NCBI GenBank assembly: GCA_963806455.1
Contig: CAWDXZ010000005.1
Location: 372,001 to 436,000 of the forward strand
Direction: 5' to 3'
From: Bog-756 sp963806455
Lineage (GTDB): Bacteria > Actinomycetota > Acidimicrobiia > Acidimicrobiales > RAAP-2
Length of the DNA stretch: 64,000 bases
Of this stretch, positions 24,764-33,512 are shown one piece after another (within the stretch, counting starts at the first letter, position 1; every line of letters starts with the position of its first letter). The position numbers were made by a program, and so were the translations under genes. The notes under the pieces are model-generated. The model had not been told where the DNA came from, made no database searches, and was given only the letters and a program-made list of their open reading frames with translations.

Positions 24764-25920
24764 TGCGCATCGGCGAGGTGGCCGTGATGTCTTCTGCCGG
24801 CCTCGACAGGCTGATCACGACCCTGGCGGACCTCGGGTACGAGACGAAGGGGCCGGTCGTGCGCGACGGGGCCATCATGCCTGGGCCGATCCGAGGGATC
24901 GCCGACCTACCCCTCGGCACCCACGATGCGCAGGCTCCGGGGCGCTACCGCCTGGAGCAGGGCGACGACGATGCCGTCTTCGGCTGGGCGGTCGGCCCGG
25001 GCTCCTGGAAGGCCGAGTTCTTCCCGGCCACCCAGGAGCTGTGGAAGGCCAGCGTCGCCGGAGGAACGGTCACCACGACGACCCCGGACCTCGACACGGC
25101 CCCACTGGCCGTGGTCGGCGCCCGGCCCTGCGAGCTGGCCGCCATGGCCGTGCTGGACCGGGTGCTGGTCGAGGGTCCCTTCCCCGACCCCCGGTACGCC
25201 GCCCGACGCTCGGAGGCCTTCCTGGTGGTGGCGGAGTGCGGCTCCCCGGCGGCGACCTGCTTCTGCACGTCGATGGGCACGGGCCCCGGGGCCCCCGAGG
25301 CCGGCTTTGACCTGGCCCTGACCGAGCTCGACGACGAGGAGGGGCACCGTTTCCTGGTCCGCGTCGGCACCGATCGTGGCGGGGAGGTGCTGTCCCGGCT
25401 CACCCGGTCCGACCCGACACCCGGTGACGTGGCCGCCCGTCGGAAGGTCCTCGACTCCAGCGGCGAGCGGATCGGACGCCGGCTCGAGACCGAGGGTCTG
25501 GCCGACCTGCTGGCCCGGAACCTCGAGCACCCTCGCTGGGAGGAGGTGGCCGACCGTTGCCTGGCCTGCGGGAACTGCACCCTGGTCTGCCCGACCTGCT
25601 TCTGCAGCGACGTGTCCGACACCACCGATCTGAACGGTGACATCCATCGCCAGCGCTCCTGGGCGTCGTGCTTCGATCTCGACCACTCCTACCTCCACGG
25701 CGGGCCGGTGCGTTCCTCCACCTCCTCGCGCTACCGCCAGTGGCTCACCCACAAGTTGTCGACGTGGTGGGACCAGTTCGACACGTCAGGCTGCATCGGT
25801 TGTGGCCGCTGCATCGCCTGGTGCCCGGTGGGCATCGACCTCACCGAGGAAGCGGCAGCCATCCGCCACAGCGACGGGGCGGTCGGATCTTCGGGTCCTC
25901 GCCACCACGAGGCCCCATGA
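24763..25920 (+). CDS. hydB: Group 3b hydrogenase beta subunit, 2[4Fe-4S] protein
   Basis: A 385-residue iron-sulfur electron-transfer subunit of a bifunctional (sulf)hydrogenase. The first two thirds form the HydB/AsrA-like domain with GARPCELAAMAVLDRV and ECGSPAATCFCTSMG. The C-terminus has two ferredoxin clusters: CLACGNCTLVCPTCFC (about 267-282) and CIGCGRCIAWCPVGID (about 345-360). It would pass electrons between the small subunit and the flavoprotein HydG. First gene of an operon of overlapping genes (25917, 26377, 27264, 28112, 29414). Leaderless ATG behind a DosR-like box. Confidence 0.9.
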   Translation: MRIGEVAVMSSAGLDRLITTLADLGYETKGPVVRDGAIMPGPIRGIADLPLGTHDAQAPGRYRLEQGDDDAVFGWAVGPGSWKAEFFPATQELWKASVAGGTVTTTTPDLDTAPLAVVGARPCELAAMAVLDRVLVEGPFPDPRYAARRSEAFLVVAECGSPAATCFCTSMGTGPGAPEAGFDLALTELDDEEGHRFLVRVGTDRGGEVLSRLTRSDPTPGDVAARRKVLDSSGERIGRRLETEGLADLLARNLEHPRWEEVADRCLACGNCTLVCPTCFCSDVSDTTDLNGDIHRQRSWASCFDLDHSYLHGGPVRSSTSSRYRQWLTHKLSTWWDQFDTSGCIGCGRCIAWCPVGIDLTEEAAAIRHSDGAVGSSGPRHHEAP

Positions 25921-26387
25921 CCACCTCGATCGCCGAGCTGGTGGCCTCGCACCCGTTGCTCGCCGGTCTGCCGGGGGACGCCGTGGCCCAGGTGGCCGGA
26001 TGCGCCCGGAACATGACCTACCGGGCCAATGAATTGCTGCTGGCCGAGGGCGATCCGGCCACGACGCTCTTCCTGGTGCGCCGGGGCCGTGTCGCCGTCG
26101 AGATCCACGCTCCAGACCGCGGTCCCATCGTCATCGAGACGATCGGCCCGGGCGGGACGGTCGGCTGGAGCTGGCTCTTCCCTCCGTACCGCTGGCAGTT
26201 CGACGCCAGGGCGGTCGTCCCGGTGGGGGCCATCGCCGTCGACGGCGCCTGTCTGCGGGCCAAAGCCGACGCCGATGACGCCATGGGCCACCAGCTGGTC
26301 ACCAGGGTGGCCGCCGTGCTGCTCGAACGCCTGCAGGCCACCCGGATCCGACTGCTCGACCTGTACGGGACCGACGGTGACCACTGA
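25917..26387 (+). CDS. Cyclic nucleotide-binding domain protein in the hydrogenase operon
   Basis: A 156-residue stand-alone cNMP-binding domain: beta roll with FLVRRGRVAVEIHAPD, the phosphate-cassette-like GPGGTVGWSWLFPPYRWQFDARA, and helices at the end. The usual PBC residues R...A are partly replaced (GWSW), so the ligand may not be cAMP. There is no helix-turn-helix, so it is not a CRP-type repressor or activator by itself. It overlaps hydB by 4 bp and hydG by 11 bp, which implies stoichiometric co-translation and a role as a regulatory or structural subunit of the enzyme. Confidence 0.85.
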   Translation: MTTSIAELVASHPLLAGLPGDAVAQVAGCARNMTYRANELLLAEGDPATTLFLVRRGRVAVEIHAPDRGPIVIETIGPGGTVGWSWLFPPYRWQFDARAVVPVGAIAVDGACLRAKADADDAMGHQLVTRVAAVLLERLQATRIRLLDLYGTDGDH

Positions 26388-27267
26388 GACAGGTGCGCCG
26401 GCGGCGCAGTTCGAGGGCATGACCGTGGTCCACCCCGGCGCCGGACCCATGACGCCCCGCCCCCACCGGATCGTCGACGTCCAGGCCGAGACGGACGACG
26501 TCACCACCCTGTCCCTCGCCCCCGCCTCGGGCAGCCGGATGGCGTTCCTGCCCGGTCAGTTCAACATGCTCACCGCCTACGGGGTCGGTGAGGCGGCAAT
26601 CTCGGTGAACAGCTCCCGGCGGGAAGACGGTGCCCTCCGTCACACCGTGCGCGAGGTGGGGCCGGTGACCCGGGCGCTTTGCCGATCGGGGATCGGCGAC
26701 GTCATCGGCGTCCGAGGGCCGTTCGGAACGCCGTGGGGAGTGGACGATGCTCTGACCTGCGGCGACGTGGTGGTGGTGGCCGGCGGCATCGGGCTCGCTC
26801 CCCTGCGCGGCGCCATCGACGAGCTGGTGCACCGGGCCGATGCGAGGGGAGGCCGGGTGTTCGTCATCACCGGCGCCCGCGAGCCGGCCCAGATCATCTT
26901 CGGTGGGGACCTCGAGGCGTGGGAGCGGGACGGCGCCGCCGTCGCCGTCACCGTGGACGTGGCGTCACCCGACTGGCTCGGACACGTGGGCCTGGTGACG
27001 TCCTTGCTCGACCAGGCCGACTTCGACGCCGGTACTTCGAGCGCACTGATCTGCGGGCCCGAGATCATGATGCGCTTCACCGCCCGAGCACTGGTCGACC
27101 GGGGCATCGACCCGGGGCGCATCCGGGTGTCGCTGGAGCGCAACATGCAGTGCGGGTTGGGCTGGTGCGGCCATTGCCAGCTGGGCCCGCTCCTGCTGTG
27201 CCGGGACGGTCCGGTGCTCCCCTACGCCGGCACCGTGGCGCAACTTCTCACCGAGCGCGAGCGGTGA
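26377..27267 (+). CDS. hydG: Group 3b hydrogenase gamma subunit, FAD/NAD(P)-binding
   Basis: A ~296-residue flavoprotein of the ferredoxin-NADP reductase superfamily that exchanges electrons with NAD(P). FAD domain: FLPGQFNMLTAYGVGEAAIS; NAD domain: VVVAGGIGLAPLRGAIDEL and ICGPEIMMRFTARAL; [2Fe-2S] motif: CGLGWCGHCQLGPLLLC at the C-terminus, as in dihydroorotate dehydrogenase electron-transfer subunits. GTG at 26377 overlaps the upstream gene; ATG at 26419 is an alternative. Overlaps the small-subunit gene by 4 bp. Confidence 0.9.
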   Translation: MTTETGAPAAQFEGMTVVHPGAGPMTPRPHRIVDVQAETDDVTTLSLAPASGSRMAFLPGQFNMLTAYGVGEAAISVNSSRREDGALRHTVREVGPVTRALCRSGIGDVIGVRGPFGTPWGVDDALTCGDVVVVAGGIGLAPLRGAIDELVHRADARGGRVFVITGAREPAQIIFGGDLEAWERDGAAVAVTVDVASPDWLGHVGLVTSLLDQADFDAGTSSALICGPEIMMRFTARALVDRGIDPGRIRVSLERNMQCGLGWCGHCQLGPLLLCRDGPVLPYAGTVAQLLTERER

Positions 27268-28111
27268 CCGGTTCCTTGGAGCCCGCACCGGTGCGGCAGG
27301 CCTCGTTGGCGGTGTGGAAGTTCGCCTCCTGCGACGGCTGCCAGCTGAGCCTGCTCGACTGCGAGGACGAGCTCTTGGCCCTGGCGGGTGCCGTCCGCAT
27401 CGCCCATTTCACCGAGATGTCCCGGGCCACAGTGGAGGGTCCCTACGACGTGTCGTTGGTGGAGGGATCGATCACGACCCCGGCCGATGCCGACCGGATC
27501 GTGGCCGTCCGTGCCAATTCCCGACGGCTGGTGACCATCGGGGCATGCGCCACGGCCGGCGGCATCCAGGGGCTGCGCAACTTCGCCGGCACCGGCGAGT
27601 ACGCGGCGACGGTGTACGCCCATCCCGAGTACCTGGCCTCGCTCGAGACGTCCACCCCCATCTCGGCCCACGTCGACGTGGACTACGAGCTCCACGGCTG
27701 CCCGATCGACCGGCGTCAGCTCCTCGAGGTGATCACCGCAAGTCTGGCCGGACGGACACCGGTCGTCCCCGGCCACTCGGTGTGCCAGGAGTGCAAGGGA
27801 CGGGGCACGGTGTGCCTCCTGGTGGCCGGGTCCACCCCTTGCCTGGGCCCGGTGACCCGATCCGGGTGTGGCGCGCTGTGCCCCTCGGTCGGCCGGGGGT
27901 GCTTCGGCTGCTTCGGACCGGCCGCCACGACCAACACCGCCTCCCTGGCCGCCCAGCTGCGCCGCCAGGGCACGCCGGCCATCGAGATCTCGCGGCTCTT
28001 CGCCACCTTCAACGCCAATGCCCCGGCCTTCCGGGACGAGTCCTCGGCCCAGGGCGGTCCGGTGCCGGTCACCTTCTCCCGCACCGCCCGGCCGCGCCCG
28101 GAGGGGGAACC

Positions 28112-28115
<4 letters not shown>
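27264..28115 (+). CDS. hydD: Group 3b [NiFe]-hydrogenase small (delta) subunit
   Basis: A 283-residue iron-sulfur subunit. Proximal-cluster cysteines are in ASCDGCQLSLLDCEDEL, GACATAGGIQGL and HGCPIDRRQ; further clusters are held by CQECKGRGTVC and CGALCPSVGRGCFGCFGP. No Tat signal, so the enzyme is cytosolic, as in group 3. GTG start overlaps hydG by 4 bp and the stop overlaps hydA by 4 bp. Confidence 0.92.
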
Positions 28116-29413
<1,298 letters not shown>

Positions 29414-29417
<4 letters not shown>

Positions 29418-29902
29418 CGGGGAGTGCCCGGCAGGTGGTGGTGGTCGGCCTCGGGAGCGAGTACCGCGGCGACGACGGCGCCGGCCCCGTGGTGGCGGCG
29501 CGCGCCGTGGAGGCGGCGGGCGCGGGGAGCGACATCGGGCCGATGACCGACCCGCTCGATCTCCTGGGTGCCTGGGACCGCGCCGACCTGGCCATCGTCG
29601 TCGACGCCGTCCGCTCAGGCGCCGCCGCCGGCACGCTGCACGTCGTCGACCTGCCGGACGACCCGGACGCCGGCATGACCGCCAGGCCCTCCGGCTCGAC
29701 CAGCACGCACGGGATCGGGCTGGCCGGGGTGCTCCGCCTGGCCCGCGCCGTCGGACAGGCCCCCCTGCGGGTGGTCGTGGTCGGGATCGAGGGTGAGGAC
29801 TTCGACCGAGGCGTGGGTCTCAGCCCGCCGGTCGAGGCCGCCGTGCCCGGGGCCGTCCGACGTGTCGTCGACCTGATGGGTGAGGCCGGCGCATGTGTGT
29901 GA
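29414..29902 (+). CDS. Hydrogenase maturation protease
   Basis: A 162-residue endopeptidase of the HyaD/HybD/HycI family that trims the large subunit after nickel insertion. GLGSEYRGDDGAGPVVA carries the first nickel-binding Asp; VVDAVRSGAAAGTLHVV the second; STHGIGLAGVLRLAR the His. Overlaps hydA by 4 bp and the hypC start by 10 bp. Its presence within the operon supports a self-contained hydrogenase expression unit. Confidence 0.9.
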
Positions 29903-30116
29903 GCCGACTGCACCGGGTGGTGTCCGAAGGCGGTGCTTCCGTCGAGGTGGAGGATGTCGACGGCACCAGGCACGTCGTCTCGCTTGCTGGCGCTCGACGG
30001 GCCGCCCCCTTCGACCGGGGAGTGGCTGGTCGTCCACAGCGGCTATGCCATCGACCGGGTCGACGCCGACGGGGGCGGAGGCGGTGGCGGCCGAGTTGCG
30101 ACGAGCCGGGACGTGA
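29893..30116 (+). pseudogene. hypC: HypC/HupF hydrogenase assembly chaperone, two frameshifts
   Basis: HypC-type start MCVSRLHRVVSEGGASVEVE with the essential Cys2, continuing VEDVDGTRHVVS. Then the frame must shift (one extra C near 29983) to read LLALDGPPPSTGEWLVVHSG and YAIDRVDAD, and shift again (one extra G in GGGGG at 30071-30075) to end AEAVAAELRRAGT with TGA at 30114. Repaired length is ~73 residues, normal for HypC. Without repair the middle frame would fuse HypC to the EamA transporter, which I reject. The stop overlaps the next GTG by 3 bp in GTGA. Confidence 0.75.
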
Positions 30117-31189
30117 GCTCGGGCCTGAGCCGGGACGTGGCCGGCCGGCGGGCGACGCCCGAGACCGCCGTCCCGACCGGGCGGCCGGGCCCGCCCCGGC
30201 GGACCGGGCTCCCCGGAGTGCTGGTGGCCGGAATCACGGCCCTCGTGAGCGGGCTGTCGGTCTTCGTCAACAGCTACGGCGTCCATGCCGTCACCTCCCC
30301 GTCCGTGTACACGACGGCCAAGAACCTGGTCGCCACCGTGGTCCTGGGAGCGTGCACCCTCGGAGCATGGAAGGCGCGCCACCGGTGGCCGGACTCCGCC
30401 GCCGCCCGATTCGTCACCGGGCACCGGCATGCCGCCGAGCCCCGCACCGACGACCGGCACGGACCGGCACCGGGGGTGCTCCGGTGGATCGGCCTGGCCT
30501 ACGTGGGCGTGGTGGGGGGCGGGCTGGCCTTCGTGCTGTTCTTCGAGGGACTGGCCGACACCTCGGCCACGCCGGCCGCATTCTGGAAGGACACGCTCGT
30601 CATCTGGGTGGCCGTGCTGGCCGTGCCATTCCTGCACGAGCGCATCACCTGGTGGAACATGGCCGCCATCGCCCTGCTCGTCCTGGGCGAGGTGGCGGTG
30701 GCCGGCGGCGTCGGTCACCTGGCCGGCTCCCGGGGCGAGCTGCTCGTGCTGTCGGCCTCGGCCCTGTGGGCGGTCGAGGTGGTGGTGGTGAAGCTCCTCC
30801 TCCGGGAGATGACCCCCGCCGCCGTCTCCCTGGCCCGCATGGGCATCGGCGCCGCCGCCCTGGTCGGCTACCTGGCCGCCTCCGGATCGCTGCACGTCCT
30901 GGTCTCGCTCAACACCGGCCAGGTCGGCTGGGCCCTCCTCACCGGGCTGCTGCTCGCCGCCTATGTCGGCACCTGGATGACGGCGCTGGCCCGGGCCCGG
31001 GCCCTGGACGTGACCTCCATGCTGGTCGGCAGTGCCCTGGTGACCGCCCTCCTCCAGGCCCTGGCCGGCAGCGGCTCCCTGGCGCCCCACGCCGTCGGCC
31101 TGGTACTCATCGCCACCGGGACCGGCATCGTCGCCTGGATGGGCCTCCGGCAACCCTCGCCGAGCCGTGACGGGACGGTGGCGCGGTGA
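30113..31189 (+). CDS. EamA/DMT superfamily transporter
   Basis: A 358-residue integral membrane protein with ten predicted helices in two EamA repeats, for example LPGVLVAGITALVSGLSVFV, WIGLAYVGVVGGGLAFVLFF and GWALLTGLLLAAYVGTWMTA. Substrate unknown; family members export amino acids, metabolites or drugs. The GTG at 30113 overlaps the hypC stop and the stop overlaps the next gene, so it is part of the hydrogenase operon. A role in nickel or metabolite transport for this operon is speculation. Confidence 0.85.
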   Translation: MSSGLSRDVAGRRATPETAVPTGRPGPPRRTGLPGVLVAGITALVSGLSVFVNSYGVHAVTSPSVYTTAKNLVATVVLGACTLGAWKARHRWPDSAAARFVTGHRHAAEPRTDDRHGPAPGVLRWIGLAYVGVVGGGLAFVLFFEGLADTSATPAAFWKDTLVIWVAVLAVPFLHERITWWNMAAIALLVLGEVAVAGGVGHLAGSRGELLVLSASALWAVEVVVVKLLLREMTPAAVSLARMGIGAAALVGYLAASGSLHVLVSLNTGQVGWALLTGLLLAAYVGTWMTALARARALDVTSMLVGSALVTALLQALAGSGSLAPHAVGLVLIATGTGIVAWMGLRQPSPSRDGTVAR

Positions 31190-32019
31190 GCCACCCGAGT
31201 ACGGGGACCGGGGCCGGGGCCGGCCGGACCCACGACGGAGCCGCGCCGGCGGTCGCCACCCCCGGGCCCGTGCTGTTCGCCCGCTACGCCTATCCGCCCA
31301 ACTCCCTCGGCTACTGCGGGCCCGGCGACCCCTCGGCCCTCCTCGGCGCGGCGGCCGAGGGCAAGGACGTGGCCGGCCTCGGCCAGCTGGCGGCGCGCTT
31401 CGAGGGGGCATGGCCGTACCTGCAGCTGGTGGCGGGGTGCAACGGCATCGCCAACCCGCTCGACCGGCGCGTCGTCGAGGCCTACTGGGTCGGCAACGCC
31501 CTGCTCGCCCGGGTGCCGTCCGCCGCCCTCGGCCGCTCGCTGAGCGACCGGTTCGCCCGCCGGCCGGCCGGTGGGTTCGAGTTGCTGGTGTCGGCCGTTC
31601 CCGCCGGTGGGGTCCCCCAGCACAGCTTCCACGTCTTCGCCGTCTACCCCTGGCTGGGGCTGCTCCGAGCGGGTATGGAGGGTCCTCCCATGGAGGTCCT
31701 GGACCGGTGCCGGATCCGGTGGGGGCGGGTGGAGTCGGTCGCCGGCGACATGGTGGCGGTGGCCAGCCGGGCCCTGGCCTTCGACGGATCACGGCTGGGG
31801 CTCGGTCCGGTCCGGGTCGAGCAGGCCCGCCGGAGCCTGAACGGCGTGGGCATGGTGGGAGACCTGCGCCCCGGCGACGACGTGTCGCTCCACTGGGACT
31901 GGGTGTGCGACCGGCTCCCTCCGAGCGCCCTCGCCTGGCTGCGCTACTGCACCGCTCGGAACCTGGATGCGGTCAACTCGCTGGCGGTCCCGGGGCCGGC
32001 CGCGGTGTGCGATGCCTGA
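31186..32019 (+). CDS. DUF6390-like protein linked to hydrogenase
   Basis: A 277-residue soluble protein: FARYAYPPNSLGYCGPGDPS near the N-terminus, ARFEGAWPYLQLVAGCNGIA, HSFHVFAVYPWLGLLR, and LHWDWVCDRLPPSALAWLR at the C-terminus. I believe it belongs to DUF6390, a family I associate with actinobacterial hydrogenase loci, but that assignment is from memory. Conserved Cys/His/Trp content suggests a maturation or cofactor role. GTG start overlaps the EamA stop by 4 bp. Confidence 0.65.
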   Translation: MSHPSTGTGAGAGRTHDGAAPAVATPGPVLFARYAYPPNSLGYCGPGDPSALLGAAAEGKDVAGLGQLAARFEGAWPYLQLVAGCNGIANPLDRRVVEAYWVGNALLARVPSAALGRSLSDRFARRPAGGFELLVSAVPAGGVPQHSFHVFAVYPWLGLLRAGMEGPPMEVLDRCRIRWGRVESVAGDMVAVASRALAFDGSRLGLGPVRVEQARRSLNGVGMVGDLRPGDDVSLHWDWVCDRLPPSALAWLRYCTARNLDAVNSLAVPGPAAVCDA

Positions 32020-32040
32020 GCCGGGGAGCTGAGCTCGGTC

Positions 32041-33282
32041 ATGCGGACCGTCGACGAGTCGGTGGTCTCCGACCGGCTGGCCGCCCTCGGTGCGAACCCG
32101 CTCATCGTGGTGGCGGGCAACTTCGCCACCCCCTGGGAGCTGGTCCGGCTGGCCGACGCTTCGCTCCCCACCTGCCGTACCTTCGTGCTCAACCCGCAGG
32201 CGGGATGGCCCTGCCGGGAGGGCCACGTCGTCGAGACCCCCTTCGTTGGCCCCGGGGCGCGGTGCGATCCCCGCCTGGAGTACCTCCCGATGCGACTGTC
32301 GCTGGTCCCGCGGCTCTTCGACTCCCTGTGGCCGCCGGACGCCGTCCTCATCCACACGTCGCCGCCGCGAGGTGGGAAGGTCTCGCTCGGCATCGAGGTG
32401 AACATCCTCCCCGCCGCCATCGAGCGGACGCGCCAACGGGGCGGCCTGGTGGTCGCCCAGGTCAACCGCAACATGCCCCACACCGGAGCCGATGCCGAGG
32501 TCGACCTGGCCCACATCGACCTGGCCATCGAGGTCGACGTCCCGCTGCCGTCCCCGCTCCCCAGCCCACCCGACGCGGCGTCGGCGGCCATCGGCGAGCA
32601 GGTGGCGCGCTATGCCGCCGACGGGGGCACCGTCCAACTGGGCATCGGCCAGGTACCCGACATCGCCGCCCACCACCTCCGCTCGAAGCGCCGGCTGGGG
32701 GTGTGGTCGGAGATGGTGAGCGATGGCGCGTTACGGCTGGAGCAGGCCGGAGCCCTCGATCCCGACCGGCCGATCTGCGCCTCCTTCCTGTTCGGCTCCC
32801 AGGAGCTCTACGAATGGGCCGACGGGAACCCGCGCCTGGTGATGCGGCGGACCGAGGTCGTCAACGACCCCAGCCTGATCGCCGACCTGCCCGCCGTGCT
32901 GTCGGTGAACACCGCCCTCCAGGTCGACCTGTTCGCCCAGGCCAACGCCAGCTACGTCCGGGGGTCCATCTACTCGGGGTTCGGCGGGCAGCCCGACTTC
33001 GTCGAGGGGGCCCTGCACTCCGCGGGCGGCCACGCGGTCATCGCCCTGCGATCGTGGCACGACAAGACCGACACGTCGAACATCGTCCCGGTCCTCACCG
33101 TGCCGGCGTCCTCCTTCCAGCACTCGGTGGTGGTGAGCGAGCACGGCAGCGCGGAGATCTTCGGGCACGGCCAGCACGCCCAGGCCCGCCTCCTCATCGA
33201 GAAGGTGGCCGACCCCCGCGGTCGGGCCGGGCTGTGGCACGAGGCCGAGCGACTGGGCTTGGCCCGGGCCGCGGGGTCCTGA
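32041..33282 (+). CDS. Acetyl-CoA hydrolase / CoA-transferase family protein
   Basis: A 413-residue two-lobed protein of the acetyl-CoA hydrolase/4-hydroxybutyrate CoA-transferase family. The lobe-2 signature GTVQLGIGQVPDIAAHHL, LGVWSEMVSDGALRL and SGFGGQPDFVEGA are well kept; the Glu in WSEMVSDG is in the position of the conserved acyl-enzyme region. The first lobe is shorter than in typical 430-540-residue members. It could release acetate and conserve CoA or ATP during fermentation. Starts 21 bp after the DUF6390-like gene, so probably the last gene of the hydrogenase operon. Confidence 0.82.
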   Translation: MRTVDESVVSDRLAALGANPLIVVAGNFATPWELVRLADASLPTCRTFVLNPQAGWPCREGHVVETPFVGPGARCDPRLEYLPMRLSLVPRLFDSLWPPDAVLIHTSPPRGGKVSLGIEVNILPAAIERTRQRGGLVVAQVNRNMPHTGADAEVDLAHIDLAIEVDVPLPSPLPSPPDAASAAIGEQVARYAADGGTVQLGIGQVPDIAAHHLRSKRRLGVWSEMVSDGALRLEQAGALDPDRPICASFLFGSQELYEWADGNPRLVMRRTEVVNDPSLIADLPAVLSVNTALQVDLFAQANASYVRGSIYSGFGGQPDFVEGALHSAGGHAVIALRSWHDKTDTSNIVPVLTVPASSFQHSVVVSEHGSAEIFGHGQHAQARLLIEKVADPRGRAGLWHEAERLGLARAAGS

Positions 33283-33369
33283 GCGGGCATCCCGACCCCG
33301 GCCCGGGCGACGACCACCCCGGGGGGCCACGGTCCCGATGGTCTCCCGGTGGGCGGGCCGGCATGGTTC

Positions 33370-33419
33370 GGGACTTTCTGCCCTAGTGGACCCCCGCGTC
33401 GTGCGGCAAGGTGTCAGAC
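33370..33419 (+). promoter_or_regulatory. DosR-like box promoter of PEP synthase
   Basis: Box GGGACTTTCTGCCCT at 33370-33384 (centre 33377), hexamer CAAGGT at 33407-33412, predicted start 33419, 42 bp from the centre. A 94-nt GC-rich leader leads to GGAGGAGGAG and the GTG start. Confidence 0.68.
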
Positions 33420-33512
33420 GAAGGGTGTCGCCCGACCCACTCGTAGCCACGGAGCCGCCACCCCCGGGACCGCCTGGGGTCGGGGCAGCGGCGCCGCCGG
33501 AGGAGGAGCGCC

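Noticed and set aside
29933..31189. HypC-EamA fusion protein
   Set aside because: The continuous frame arises from indels; the proper HypC C-terminus (AEAVAAELRRAGT) is found in another frame with its own stop at 30116, overlapping the EamA GTG.
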